This document shows, in pieces, positions 25,391-34,282 of a stretch of 56,953 bases of DNA. The notes beneath the pieces are model-generated. The model worked only from the letters and a program-made list of their open reading frames with translations, was not told the origin of the DNA and ran no database searches. The translations under genes were made by a program, and so were the position numbers. The DNA is from Hydrogenophaga sp. GTDB lineage: Bacteria > Pseudomonadota > Gammaproteobacteria > Burkholderiales > Burkholderiaceae_C. Within the stretch, counting starts at the first letter, position 1. Each line of letters starts with the position of its first letter. The stretch spans positions 1 through 56,953 of the forward strand of contig NZ_JADMJO010000057.1 of NCBI RefSeq assembly GCF_018780385.1, read 5' to 3'.

Positions 25391-25800
25391 TACGACACGG
25401 GATGTTCACGCGCAGCTCAAGGCATTGAGGTTGAACGGCATGGCCGTGGCCTGGGCGGATCTGGTCGAGCAAGGCGGGGACTCGACGCTGGCTACCTCAC
25501 GCTGGCTGGTGGAGCATTTGTTGCAGGCCGAAGATGCGGACCGGGCGATGCGCTCCATTGCGCACCAGATGAAGTCGGCCCGCTTCCCCATGCACCGGGA
25601 CTTGGCCGGGTTCAACTTCGAGGTGTCGCAGGTGGACAAGGCGCTGATCCAGAAACTCTCAGACCTGTCCTTCACCGACGATGCGCAGAACGCGGTACTG
25701 ATCGGTGGGCCTGGCACGGGCAAAACGCACCTAGCCACTGCGCTGGGTATTGCCGGGCTGAGTCGACACGCCAAGCGGGTGCGGTTCAGTTCGCGTTCCG
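25055..25800 (+). mobile_element. IS21-family remnant
   Basis: About 0.75 kb of an IS21 element remains: istA 3' end and istB 5' half. No terminal repeat of either end is recognised within this stretch. Part of the region upstream of it (24743-25054) holds no identifiable gene, apart from a palindrome-like CGATAACATGTGTTTTCG at 24801-24818. Confidence 0.7.
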
Positions 25801-25829
25801 CCTCGTCAACGTGGTCTGCGCGAGGTTAA
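25383..25829 (+). pseudogene. Truncated IS21-family istB (helper ATPase)
   Basis: The N-terminal 130 or so residues match IstB: LKALRLNGMAVAWADLVEQG, then the Walker A loop IGGPGTGKTHLATALGIAG. The frame loses family sequence after RVRF at about 25785-25790 (expected to continue with the Walker B region) and ends in unrelated codons. The truncation abuts the 3' end of the small gene on the opposite strand. It cannot support transposition. Confidence 0.8.
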
Positions 25830-25992
25830 AGACAATTCGCTTGACTGCTGGAGTTCGTCGTTCGATCACGTACCAGAACGACAGACCCACCAACAACAAG
25901 ACAAAAAGCGCTAGAAGGAACCCGCTATACCCTCCCACATCTGGTTGGGTCTGCTGCTTGGAGTAGTACAGGGCGCCGATCAGCATGACCAC
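25786..25992 (-). CDS. Small membrane protein, possibly truncated
   Basis: The frame encodes 68 residues with one membrane helix (SGFLLALFVLLLVGLSFWYVI) and a basic C-terminus. It runs upstream to an in-frame stop with no strong ribosome site, and its 3' end meets the broken istB. It may be the tail of a larger membrane protein cut by the IS21 insertion. Confidence 0.3.
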   Translation of the reverse strand: MVMLIGALYYSKQQTQPDVGGYSGFLLALFVLLLVGLSFWYVIERRTPAVKRIVFNLAQTTLTRRNAN

Positions 25993-26056
25993 GGGGAAGT
26001 GTGCCTTGTTGGGAAGTTGAATCTTTCATCAACTCCCTCGGCATGCGGCCAGTCGG

Positions 26057-26269
26057 TCAGGCGATCTGCTGGCAGAGTTGATGGGGCATCTCCCAGTGGG
26101 CGCCGTTTCGCGGCCACTCGACGAGGACGCCCTTCTCGGTCTGCGCAACTACGCAACCATCGGTGCGGTCGAGGGCGCCCTTTGACAGGCGGTTCACGCG
26201 GGCTCCGGTCTCAAACGAGGGCTCGGCGAACAGATTCAGGATTGCTTTGATGATGGCGGTGAGGGTCAT
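26057..26269 (-). CDS. Small hypothetical protein
   Basis: A 70-residue open frame with a helical start (MTLTAIIKAILNLF) and a compact SH3-like middle (RTDGCVVAQTEKGVLVEWP). A weak GAG lies upstream of ATG. It lies 8 bases after the DUF3563-like gene in the same direction. No family recognised. Confidence 0.4.
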   Translation of the reverse strand: MTLTAIIKAILNLFAEPSFETGARVNRLSKGALDRTDGCVVAQTEKGVLVEWPRNGAHWEMPHQLCQQIA

Positions 26270-26277
26270 GGCTCAAC

Positions 26278-26478
26278 TCACTGCGCATGGTGGCCAAAGC
26301 CACGGTTGCGGTCCTGGCGACGGTCCCAGCTGCGCTGAAGCGCTTCCAGGTGTGAAATGCTTTGGGCCTGGCTCAAGTAGCTATCAAGCGCTGTGGCTTC
26401 TGTCTGCGAACTTCGAACCCACAGGTTGCGCACTGGGGTAGCCAGGCGAACCAAGGTAGTGATGGTCTTTTGGAACAT
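26278..26478 (-). CDS. DUF3563-like small protein
   Basis: The 66-residue protein ends with SYLSQAQSISHLEALQRSWDRRQDRNRG, which resembles DUF3563 proteins (YLxxAxDxxDLExRxR). Those are small, common in Burkholderiales, and of unknown function. It is probably co-transcribed with the following 70-residue gene. Confidence 0.5.
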   Translation of the reverse strand: MFQKTITTLVRLATPVRNLWVRSSQTEATALDSYLSQAQSISHLEALQRSWDRRQDRNRGFGHHAQ

Positions 26479-26805
26479 GGCGTGATCTGAATAAAGGTTT
26501 ACCCGTAGACTCAGATCATCGGCATCAAGTTCGACGACTTGATGACACGTTCTTCAAACACCCTGTTTTGGTGCCATACGGAAGTTCGTATATCGCCTCT
26601 TTGGCACGGGTTAGTCAGGCCGAGAGAACCCCAGGTTGCCGCACTGACCCGCCCGGTTTCTTCGGACCAAGAACTTCTAGGAAGATGGCCCCCAACCCGC
26701 GAGTAACTAATGGGGAAAGGGCCGATTCAACGAATAGCAGATGGTTGCCGTGCTGCGAGAAGCAGGCAAGACAAGCGTGGGAGTCGCCCAAGATTGACAT
26801 GGACA
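26479..26805. other. Stretch without a recognised gene
   Basis: These 327 bases between the DUF3563-like gene and the PAP2 gene contain only overlapping open frames without family signature. No repeat, hairpin or promoter box stands out. Confidence 0.4.
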
Positions 26806-27387
26806 TCAACCCCACGAGAAGGCACGAGCCGCCGCAATTCCCGCCGATGCCCCGAGCATAAGTCCCGCCAACACATCTGAAGGGAAATGGGCTCCCGCCT
26901 GCACCCGCGCCCATGCAGTGATCACGGCGATGAAGGGCACCAGGGCGAATTCTGGCCAAACGACCATCCACGGCGACAACGTCCCGGCCAGACACACCAT
27001 CACAGAGGCGTGGGTGCTGGGCATTCCTCCCCGATCCGAATGATGGAGGTGGTTGGCACAAAGCCCGATGGCGAACGGGCGCTGCGAAGAAAGCAATCTC
27101 GCCAACCGTTTGACGAGTATTTGCGTCAGGGTTGCCACCCCAAGCGCATACAGCACTGGGCCGATGGCATTGGTCCTGAAGACCATGGATGATCCGAGCA
27201 CAACAACCAGCGGCAGCCAACTCCAGTGTGCGATGGTGATCGCCAAGCTGAGTCGCAAGGGGTGATCGGTTCTGCCAGCACCCATCCAGCAAAACCACGC
27301 GATATCTCGAGATCGGCCCGATGGGAATGCAGATGCGGCACTGGGTTCAGAGTGGTTCAGCATGCACCCACGATGCCTGCTGAACAT
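26806..27387 (-). CDS. PAP2-family membrane phosphatase
   Basis: The 193-residue membrane protein has the three phosphatase motifs: KRLARLLSSQRP (KxxxxxxRP), MPSTHAS (PSxH) and ARVQAGAHFPSDVLAG (SR-like RxxxxxHxxxD). PAP2 enzymes dephosphorylate lipid phosphates such as undecaprenyl pyrophosphate. ATG at 27363 is an alternative start. Such genes also occur in lead-resistance operons (pbrB); here no neighbour supports that. Confidence 0.8.
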   Translation of the reverse strand: MFSRHRGCMLNHSEPSAASAFPSGRSRDIAWFCWMGAGRTDHPLRLSLAITIAHWSWLPLVVVLGSSMVFRTNAIGPVLYALGVATLTQILVKRLARLLSSQRPFAIGLCANHLHHSDRGGMPSTHASVMVCLAGTLSPWMVVWPEFALVPFIAVITAWARVQAGAHFPSDVLAGLMLGASAGIAAARAFSWG

Positions 27388-27570
27388 GTCAAAGGTATTT
27401 CTTTGCCTCGGTTACACCGCGTGGGCTGTCGCAGAAATCACTCTGTCATCTTGAACGTGCACACTTCGTACATACCGCTGGTCCTGACGGGTGAAAAGTA
27501 TCGGGACACCACATTGCAAATGAACACCGTTGGCCGTTTTCGAGTGTTCATTCAGGGCCGGGAGTCAGAG

Positions 27571-27825
27571 TCAGCCGGCGGCAAGCTCCGACGCTTGAAG
27601 CGAGGTGTCCAGCAGCCGACCCTTGCTGCTGTAGTGGCGGTCCAAACGCCATTCGCCCAGTATTTCAAGCGCCAGTTCGAATTGCAAGTAGTTCAGTGAG
27701 TACAGCTGACTCAAGGGAAACGCTTGGTCGGACTCCAGTGCGATGACCAATGCAGCGAGTGTCTTGGCCCCGGGACTTTCCGGGCTGGTCTGAATGAGTT
27801 TCCTGGCTTTTTTGACTGCAAGCAT
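27571..27825 (-). CDS. Small conserved hypothetical protein
   Basis: The 84-residue protein (MLAVKKARKLIQTSPESPGA, LALEILGEWRLDRHY) is acidic and helical, and follows GGAGATCAC 5 bases upstream of ATG. I recall similar short proteins in Burkholderiales but cannot name the family. It is divergent from the truncated phosphodiesterase scrap. Confidence 0.55.
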   Translation of the reverse strand: MLAVKKARKLIQTSPESPGAKTLAALVIALESDQAFPLSQLYSLNYLQFELALEILGEWRLDRHYSSKGRLLDTSLQASELAAG

Positions 27826-27958
27826 GTGATCTCCTGTGCATGGGTGGGTGATGCCGTGGCCTCAGTGCCGCGCGCGGATCTGCGAAAGCCATGGTACTTG
27901 CCAAGGCTATTGATTGGCTGACTTTCGTCAAGCTTGCAGCCTTCAGGAGAACACCAAC

Positions 27959-28159
27959 GTGATTGCGCACCTGTCAGATCCCCACATCGAGGCTACAGAG
28001 TGCCTGCTCATGGACCGCACCGACACCCCCGCTCAGCTCGCGAGCGCCGTCACGACGGTGGGAGCCCTTCAACTGCCCGCCACGGCCGTGGTGTTCAACG
28101 GCGACCTGGTTTACATGGGTAGCGCAGAGGATTTGGCGTTGGGCATGACAGTGCTGTGA
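27959..28159 (+). pseudogene. N-terminal fragment of a cyclic-nucleotide phosphodiesterase-type metallophosphatase
   Basis: From GTG at 27959 (AGGAGA 8 bases before it) the frame reads IAHLSDPHIEAT, which matches the first metal motif DxH of Icc/CpdA-like metallophosphatases, and then VVFNGDLVYMGSA with the GD motif. The rest of the family (about 250 residues, including GNHD) is missing and the frame stops after 66 codons. It is a 5' scrap of the gene. Confidence 0.55.
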
Positions 28160-28247
28160 AGTGCGGCATCTGCAGCTCCTGAGATATCCATGCCCGGGCC
28201 TTGTGGAGATTGGCCCCACGCGAACCAACGGTCGATAAACTTGGCAG

Positions 28248-30473
28248 ATGCAGCTCCAAAGAAAAACCCTGTCGATTGTCGTTCTGGTCGTGGGGGTGGC
28301 CACAGCACTCACCGCCATGGTGGCTTCATACGCAATCAACCGTGTTGCCCGCACATTTGAAATACAAGCGGCTTTGCAAGATGGTGAAAAGGTGAGTCGT
28401 TGGCTGGAGCAGGACCTTCGCCAACTCTCGGATCTCGCTTTCAGCCATGCGTTGCTGCCCAATGTGGTGACAGCAATGCGCTATGAGGATGACACCTACA
28501 CCGTGTACTCCCTCGCCGCGGAAAATGTCGAAAATCTCAGACTCAGCGAGATTTGGCTCCTCGACGCGCTGGTGCCCGGAAGGATCCCGGTTCGGGTATT
28601 TGCTGACAGCCTGTCACAGACAACGCAGCAACCAAGCTCAAATCAGCCCGATGGGCACCAGCGTTGGATTGAGACGGCGCTGTCCATCTTCAAGGCCGGC
28701 ACCGGCCCAACGCCCCTGGTCACGGTGGTGCGAGAAGAAGATGATGTTTTCATGTTGGCAGCGCATCCTGTGCGTGAAAACATGCTGCTCAATAGCCCGG
28801 CGATCGGTGTTTTACTCATGGCCCGAAAACTTGGCCATGAGGAGCTAGCACGGGTCAGCCAAACACTCATGGCTCCAGTAACCCTCGAAGTCGCCAGAAC
28901 GCTCCAAACCAAAGAGATTTCGTTCACCGAGTTGTCCGAACAACGAGGAAGAATTTCTGTTCCAGTGATGGGAGTCGATGGTCAACCGGTGGCGCAGTTG
29001 GCCTTCACAGTGACGCGTGACATGTACCAGTCCATCACGTCCATCGTCTATGCATCGATCGTGCACATGGTTCTTCTTGGGCTACTGCTCGGTGGCGCGC
29101 TGGTCGTGGTGCTCAATAGATTTGTGCTGCGCCGAGTCAAGCAAATCATTCGGCAGCTTCAGTCCATCGGTGTTTCAGACACGTCCAGTGAGAGCCTGAT
29201 ACGCGTGAACGGTGACGACGAACTGACGTCGCTTGCTGCGAGCATCAACAGCTTGCTCAAGCGCGTCAGAGCCGACTTCCTCGAGCAGCAACAGTCATCA
29301 CGCAGGCATGAGTCCCTCCAGTTGCAGTTGATGCAGAGTCAGAAAATGGAGGCCATCGGGCGTTTCTCCGCTGGAGTGGCCCACGATTTCAACAATTCTC
29401 TGGCTGGTACCAACGGGTGGATTCAAATGGCCAAGGAAGATCTGCCTGAAAACCATCCGAGTCGCGAATCACTCGAACACGCACAAAAAGCGGCCGAGTA
29501 CGCCGGTGGCTTGGTCAGGCAGCTGATGACCTTCAGCCGCCAGTCACAGCCAAGGCTTGAAGAGACCAATCTATCTGCCCTGGTTGAAAGATCACTGGCC
29601 TTTGTTGCATCTGGACTCATGAAAGGCACAGAAATTGAGTGGGTGAAGAAAGGTGCGAGCGATACCGTGCTGGCCGACCCGACACAGCTTCAACAGGTTC
29701 TGGTGAATCTATTGATCAACGCCTCTGATGCGATGGATGGGAAGGGAAAAATCACGCTGCTCATACACAAGATCCAGCTTCCATTCAACATTGAAGACCC
29801 CGAGATTCCGGGCAGCGCAGGACTGCAGGCTGGCCCGTACTTGCATGTGCGAGTGTGCGATGAAGGTCCTGGCATTGCCGAGGAAAACTTGGACCGCATT
29901 TTCGAGCCATTCTTCACAACCAAAGCGGTGGGCAAAGGCACTGGTCTGGGGCTGTCGGTCGCTCACGGCATCATGCATCGCCACGGGGGCAGCGTGGGGG
30001 TGTACAGCGAGGTGGGCAGGGGTACGTGCTTCCACCTGTTGATTCCTGCAACCAACAAGCCCTCCGAGGGCAGTCCAAAGAGCCCTCAACCTCTCACTGC
30101 TCAACGCGGCAGAGTCCTGCTCGTGGATGACGATCAACTTCTGCGCACCGCTTGGGCGGGCTTGCTGCAAAGGCGAGGCTGGGAGGTCATTCAAGCCAGT
30201 GACGGGGAGGAAGGATGGCAGTGCTTTCAACAGGCTGCACAGGACTGGGCCATCGTGCTCACCGACTTGACCATGCCGGAATTGAGCGGGCTGGCCTTGG
30301 CAGAAAGAATCTCCAAAACAGAAAGCCCGCCGCCCATCATCTTGGTCAGCGGCTTTCTCAATGATGCTCAAACAGAGGCGTTGAAGGCTTCGACGTTGTT
30401 TGCAGACATCCTGTTCAAGCCGACACCAGCGGATGACCTTGAGGCAGCGCTGACCAGAGCGGTACAACGGTAG
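28248..30473 (+). CDS. Hybrid histidine kinase with CHASE4-like sensor
   Basis: The 741-residue protein has two membrane helices (residues about 8-30 and 265-290) framing a periplasmic sensor that resembles CHASE4 ([19 protein letters not shown]). HAMP follows (about 290-345), then HisKA with His379 ([11 protein letters not shown]) and HATPase_c ([30 protein letters not shown]). The C-terminal receiver domain carries Asp673 ([11 protein letters not shown]) in [18 protein letters not shown]. The histidine motif HDFNN is of the HisKA_8-like group, as in many NtrB-type kinases. There is no adjacent response regulator with output domain, and the partner is unknown. Divergent from the small gene at 30596-31138 on the other side of a short gap. 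Confidence 0.9.
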   Translation: MQLQRKTLSIVVLVVGVATALTAMVASYAINRVARTFEIQAALQDGEKVSRWLEQDLRQLSDLAFSHALLPNVVTAMRYEDDTYTVYSLAAENVENLRLSEIWLLDALVPGRIPVRVFADSLSQTTQQPSSNQPDGHQRWIETALSIFKAGTGPTPLVTVVREEDDVFMLAAHPVRENMLLNSPAIGVLLMARKLGHEELARVSQTLMAPVTLEVARTLQTKEISFTELSEQRGRISVPVMGVDGQPVAQLAFTVTRDMYQSITSIVYASIVHMVLLGLLLGGALVVVLNRFVLRRVKQIIRQLQSIGVSDTSSESLIRVNGDDELTSLAASINSLLKRVRADFLEQQQSSRRHESLQLQLMQSQKMEAIGRFSAGVAHDFNNSLAGTNGWIQMAKEDLPENHPSRESLEHAQKAAEYAGGLVRQLMTFSRQSQPRLEETNLSALVERSLAFVASGLMKGTEIEWVKKGASDTVLADPTQLQQVLVNLLINASDAMDGKGKITLLIHKIQLPFNIEDPEIPGSAGLQAGPYLHVRVCDEGPGIAEENLDRIFEPFFTTKAVGKGTGLGLSVAHGIMHRHGGSVGVYSEVGRGTCFHLLIPATNKPSEGSPKSPQPLTAQRGRVLLVDDDQLLRTAWAGLLQRRGWEVIQASDGEEGWQCFQQAAQDWAIVLTDLTMPELSGLALAERISKTESPPPIILVSGFLNDAQTEALKASTLFADILFKPTPADDLEAALTRAVQR

Positions 30474-30595
30474 CTGCCCCCGGCCAACGCCATTGCAGCT
30501 ACACACGGGTTGTCTCAAATCGTCCGTTTGCGATGTGTTGGACGCACTGCGAGGGCTCTTCAAAAGCGTTCATGGGTGCACCTGAGTGAACCCGT

Positions 30596-31138
30596 TCAGA
30601 CGCTCCCAATCGTCGAGTCGGGAAGCAATTTGGCGAGCCGATCGCGAATTGCGCTGGCCCGGGCAGGACCTGCCATGGCTTCGATCGCGATTAGCATCTC
30701 GCGGCTCACCTCCAGCATTGATGAGGCGTCGCGTGCCTCGCGCAGTGCGTCTCGAAATTGCTGTGCCAGAGCCTTTTCGCGGGGCGCGAACAGACGCTCG
30801 CTGATGTCAAACAAAAACATGCGTGCACTTGCAAGTGAGCGCGGGCCAGTGAACGCATCTCCCCCACCCTGGTGTTCTGAGCGTGTGGACGGCTGCGGTG
30901 CCAATTGTGGCGCGCGCGGGGCAAGTCGGACTTCTCCGACCGTGAGTCCTTCGTCGGAGATGTAGCCCTGAGCAAGTAGCTCACGCACGATCTGCTCGCC
31001 CAATCCACCGAAGAGGGCGTTGAGGGAATCTGTCGTTTGATGTCCATCGGCCACCAGCAAAACGGCGCGTTGTCGCTGATCAAGCGAGCGACGTCCCCGC
31101 TGCAGTTCGGCGCGGCCCTTTTCTGTTTTGTTGAGCAT
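30596..31138 (-). CDS. Conserved hypothetical protein with winged-helix-like start
   Basis: The 180-residue protein from ATG at 31138 has MLNKTEKGRAELQRGRRSLD, then QRAVLLVADGHQTTDSLNALF, a pattern I associate with a short regulator-like domain common in Burkholderiales. The middle (PRAPQLAPQPSTRSEHQGG) is Pro/Ser-rich. The C-terminal half is helical with FRDALREARDASSMLEVSRE. Function unknown. It lies between the first kinase and the MCP and diverges from the MCP. A longer open frame upstream has no support. Confidence 0.55.
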   Translation of the reverse strand: MLNKTEKGRAELQRGRRSLDQRQRAVLLVADGHQTTDSLNALFGGLGEQIVRELLAQGYISDEGLTVGEVRLAPRAPQLAPQPSTRSEHQGGGDAFTGPRSLASARMFLFDISERLFAPREKALAQQFRDALREARDASSMLEVSREMLIAIEAMAGPARASAIRDRLAKLLPDSTIGSV

Positions 31139-31642
31139 GTTCGTATTCAGAGAGGACTGTTCCAACACTTGGCGCCAAATCTTCTTTCTATAGAGTGACA
31201 TCGCAGTGAACCGCAGGCGTGGATCCCACGCACCGGCAACAAACTCGTTGATTGTGTGAACTTGTCCACAGGCTCCAGAGTGAGTGTTCGCGGGGCGCGC
31301 CTTCATGGTCTCCGGCTTCCCACCGAGCTCAAGTGCGAACCAATTGAAATCCTGCGGTTTGCCCCGCCATCGTGACTTGCCTGCGGAGAAGGTTCGCCCT
31401 GGCGGGTTTGCGTCGTGCCACACCTCACGAAAGCCGCATTTTCCCCGGCCGTTGGTCACTCTATCGTTTGCAGCAAAACCCAGTTTTTTCATAAAACCTT
31501 CACAAACGCTATCAAGAAGGTAGCGTCAATCAGACGAATGGCGGGGCATGTGAACGTTCTTTGCACAAAATCCAACTCAAGGCGTCGCTGCATCAACCGA
31601 TATACCCAGCAAGTCACCTACTGCTCAGTCACCAAACCTTAC
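31139..31642. other. Intergenic stretch upstream of the MCP gene
   Basis: About 500 bases between two divergent genes. Only overlapping open frames without recognisable family content are seen. It should hold the promoters of both genes, but no clear sigma-28 or sigma-70 box is recognisable. Confidence 0.4.
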
Positions 31643-33214
31643 ATGCCGAACACCATGAACTGGATCTCACACATCTCCACGCGAGCCAAGCTCATTTTAT
31701 TGGTCGGCGTATGCGCGCTGGGCATTCTCATGGTCGCCATCACAGCGCTGCGCGGCCTACAGCAGGCCATCGGCTCAGGCGAGCAGCTCGCGCAACAGGA
31801 GGTCTCCACCGTGCAGGTGCTCGGAGAGCTGCGTGCGAACGTCGGTAACATGCGCCGCCTCGAAAAGGACATGTTCCTCAACCTTGCAGATGAGGAAACG
31901 CTCAACCTTGATCACAAATGGTGGCGTGAACAGGTGGACCTTGGCAATCAGCGGATTGCAGAGCTTCGTCCCCTTCTCAGCACTGAAGAGCAATTGCAGG
32001 CGGATAACCTGCTCGCCGCGTTGGCAGGCTATGCAAAGGTGGTTGAATCCATCCATGTGGGTATCACCCGAGGTGAGGTGAACGACCCTTGGCGGGCCAA
32101 TCAGGCGCTAGAACCTGCCTTGGTGCAGGTGCGCTCTGTCGATGAAGCGCTGAGCAACATCGGGAGCAAGGTGTCGGAGCGAGTGACGGCAACGGTCACT
32201 CGGTTGTCGGTCATTCAGCGAAGCGCTTTGCAGCTCACGGTTGTGGTGTCGGTCGCCTCACTTGGTGTGATGCTGGTGCTGGGCTACGCCATCGGCCAGC
32301 GCATCATCTTGCCGCTCGCTTCGGCTGCTGCGGCCATTGAGTGCGTGGCCAGGGGCGATCTCGGCACACGCGTTAGCCCGGGTGGATCGGACGAGATGGG
32401 TCGCGTTCTGGCTGGCATCCAGCGCATGCAGGACAACCTGGGTTTGCTGGTCACGGAAATTCGCGAAGGCGTTGACAACATCAATGCGGCGTCGCAAGAG
32501 ATCGCCACGGGCAACCAGGACCTGAGCGCGCGCACTGTGCAGGCGGCGAGTAACCTGCAGCAAACGTCCGCCAGCATGGAGGAACTCACCAGTACGGTGC
32601 GCCAGAGCGCCGATGCCGCACGCCAGGCCAATGAGCTGGCAACCAGCGCGGCGGCGATTGCCGCGCGCGGTGGTCGGGTGGTGGGCCAGGTGGTCGCCAC
32701 CATGGACGACATCAACCACAGCAGCAAAAAGATCAACGACATCATCGGTGTCATCGACGGCATTGCGTTCCAGACCAACATCCTGGCCTTGAACGCAGCG
32801 GTTGAAGCCGCGCGGGCCGGTGAGCAAGGTCGCGGTTTCGCAGTTGTGGCTGGGGAAGTGCGCAACCTGGCGCAGCGCAGCGCGCAAGCTGCCAAAGAGA
32901 TCAAAGGTCTGATTGGCGCGAGTGTGGACAAGGTGGAAGCTGGCAGCAAACTGGTCGCAGACGCTGGCCAGACCATGAGCGAGATTGTGGGCTCGGTGCA
33001 GCGTGTCTCGGACATGATTGGCGAGATCACCTCGGCGGCATCGGAGCAAAGCGACGGCATCGGGCACATCAACGCAGCAGTGAACCAGCTCGACCAGATC
33101 ACGCAGCAGAACGCAGCATTGGTTCAAGAGAGCGCGGGCGCTGCGCAGAGCCTTCAGGACCAGGCTGCCCGACTGTCTGAAACCATGAATCGCTTTGGCA
33201 CCTCTGTAGGCTGA
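31643..33214 (+). CDS. Methyl-accepting chemotaxis protein
   Basis: The protein has about 523 residues, with ATG at 31643 or 31655 ([10 protein letters not shown]); the longer frame from 31415 includes sequence unlike MCPs. TM1 (about 15-35) and TM2 (about 190-215) frame a four-helix-bundle-type periplasmic domain. HAMP is at about 215-270, and the signalling domain contains the hairpin tip [40 protein letters not shown] and [17 protein letters not shown]-terminal NWETF-type tether for CheR/CheB is missing. It occurs next to two hybrid kinases. Confidence 0.9.
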   Translation: MPNTMNWISHISTRAKLILLVGVCALGILMVAITALRGLQQAIGSGEQLAQQEVSTVQVLGELRANVGNMRRLEKDMFLNLADEETLNLDHKWWREQVDLGNQRIAELRPLLSTEEQLQADNLLAALAGYAKVVESIHVGITRGEVNDPWRANQALEPALVQVRSVDEALSNIGSKVSERVTATVTRLSVIQRSALQLTVVVSVASLGVMLVLGYAIGQRIILPLASAAAAIECVARGDLGTRVSPGGSDEMGRVLAGIQRMQDNLGLLVTEIREGVDNINAASQEIATGNQDLSARTVQAASNLQQTSASMEELTSTVRQSADAARQANELATSAAAIAARGGRVVGQVVATMDDINHSSKKINDIIGVIDGIAFQTNILALNAAVEAARAGEQGRGFAVVAGEVRNLAQRSAQAAKEIKGLIGASVDKVEAGSKLVADAGQTMSEIVGSVQRVSDMIGEITSAASEQSDGIGHINAAVNQLDQITQQNAALVQESAGAAQSLQDQAARLSETMNRFGTSVG

Positions 33215-33289
33215 TCGTCCTGGGAGTGGCGTTGACTCCAACCTCGCACCTGTCGACAGGGCCCGTGAAGCGAGGTCAGCAACTTCGGC

Positions 33290-33778
33290 CTATCGGGCGG
33301 CCTTTGTTTCCAGGTAGCTCTGCAGAAGGAGAACGTCCTGAGCGTCCTTTTCCCGCGTGGACCTGGACTTCATGGTGATGAGGAGTTGCGGCGATGCAAC
33401 CCGGACCGGTGTGGCCAGAAGGTTGGCCCGCTCGCTTTGCTCCCAGTGCGCCATGAAATCGAAGTCCTCACCCTCGGTCAGGATGTCCGCGGGGATCGTC
33501 GGGTGCAGCTGGATCTGTTGCGGCCGGGGCCCTGGTGCAAAAAGTAGTCGCACCGTCTCGGGCAGCATGGTGAACCCTATCTTGTCCAGAGCATAAGCAA
33601 CGCCCGTGGCATTTGTTTCGCTGGACTCGATCAAGACTTCCAGATCAGCGGCGACTCGCTCCGGGCAGTAGTGCTGAACGCCAAGGCCACCCACCAACAT
33701 GAACCGCACCTGCATGGCCAGCAGCGCGGCCACGAGTTGCTCGGTGCCTTGGGGTGGATGCAGCGTGCGTGGTGTCAT
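33290..33778 (-). CDS. Nucleotidyltransferase-fold protein
   Basis: The 162-residue protein has the NTase GG motif (RFMLVGGLGVQHY, residues about 26-38) followed by ADLEVLI in place of the usual DLDVLI, so one metal-binding Asp is a Glu. The remainder is typical of small DUF-type NTases found with TA or defence loci. No HEPN-type partner lies beside it. It may be inactive or have a noncanonical metal site. Confidence 0.55.
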   Translation of the reverse strand: MTPRTLHPPQGTEQLVAALLAMQVRFMLVGGLGVQHYCPERVAADLEVLIESSETNATGVAYALDKIGFTMLPETVRLLFAPGPRPQQIQLHPTIPADILTEGEDFDFMAHWEQSERANLLATPVRVASPQLLITMKSRSTREKDAQDVLLLQSYLETKAAR

Positions 33779-34282
33779 GACCGTACGAGGATCGATGGCG
33801 ATTTTTCGTTATCGTACTGACTACCCAGCTTGGTGAGCGCGCGAGGCTGAGAAATAGTCATTCTGGCAACAACGTGACCTGATGCCGGTCTGCTCCTTCG
33901 ATGAAGGTGAGCGACTGATCGTCTCGACAGGTCTGGGCTCCACAGCCTTGCTCAAAAGCATCTTGACGGGTTCGATGGGCGCCAACAAGTACCGCCGCCG
34001 ACACCGATCGACCCTTACAGCCATCGTGATACTTAGCCATTTGCGCTCGATTCTCGAGCAGGCAGAGTGCCTCATCGCAACACCTGCTTAAGTCGAATAA
34101 AGCCAGCCTTAGTAGCCGCTGATTCTCGGTTCAAGGCGACCCGAATCAGTTCAAACTGTCGATGCACACCGCAATTTCGTTCTGGCCTGTGTCTTTCATG
34201 CGCGCATATCACCTAGGCGACTGTCGATGAATCAACATCACTGGCCACACTTCGTTGGCTCTGTTCCTGAAGACGACGCGCC
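33779..34282. other. Intergenic stretch with IS1182 relic
   Basis: About 500 bases separate the NTase gene and the large kinase. A scrap of an IS1182-type transposase start lies at 33858-33905. No other family-like segment is seen. Confidence 0.4.
33858..33905 (-). mobile_element. Relic of an IS1182-family transposase 5' end
   Basis: On the minus strand these bases read FIEGADRHQVTLLPE followed by a stop. This matches the first codons of the IS1182 transposase at 39149 (RYIEGQDRQQVTLLPE), and the two nucleotide stretches share most bases from CATCGAAGG through GTCACGTTGTTGCC. The remainder of the transposase is absent. Confidence 0.65.

Noticed and set aside
32258..33241. Minus-strand open frames across the MCP gene
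   Set aside because: Antisense to clearly conserved MCP signalling sequence.
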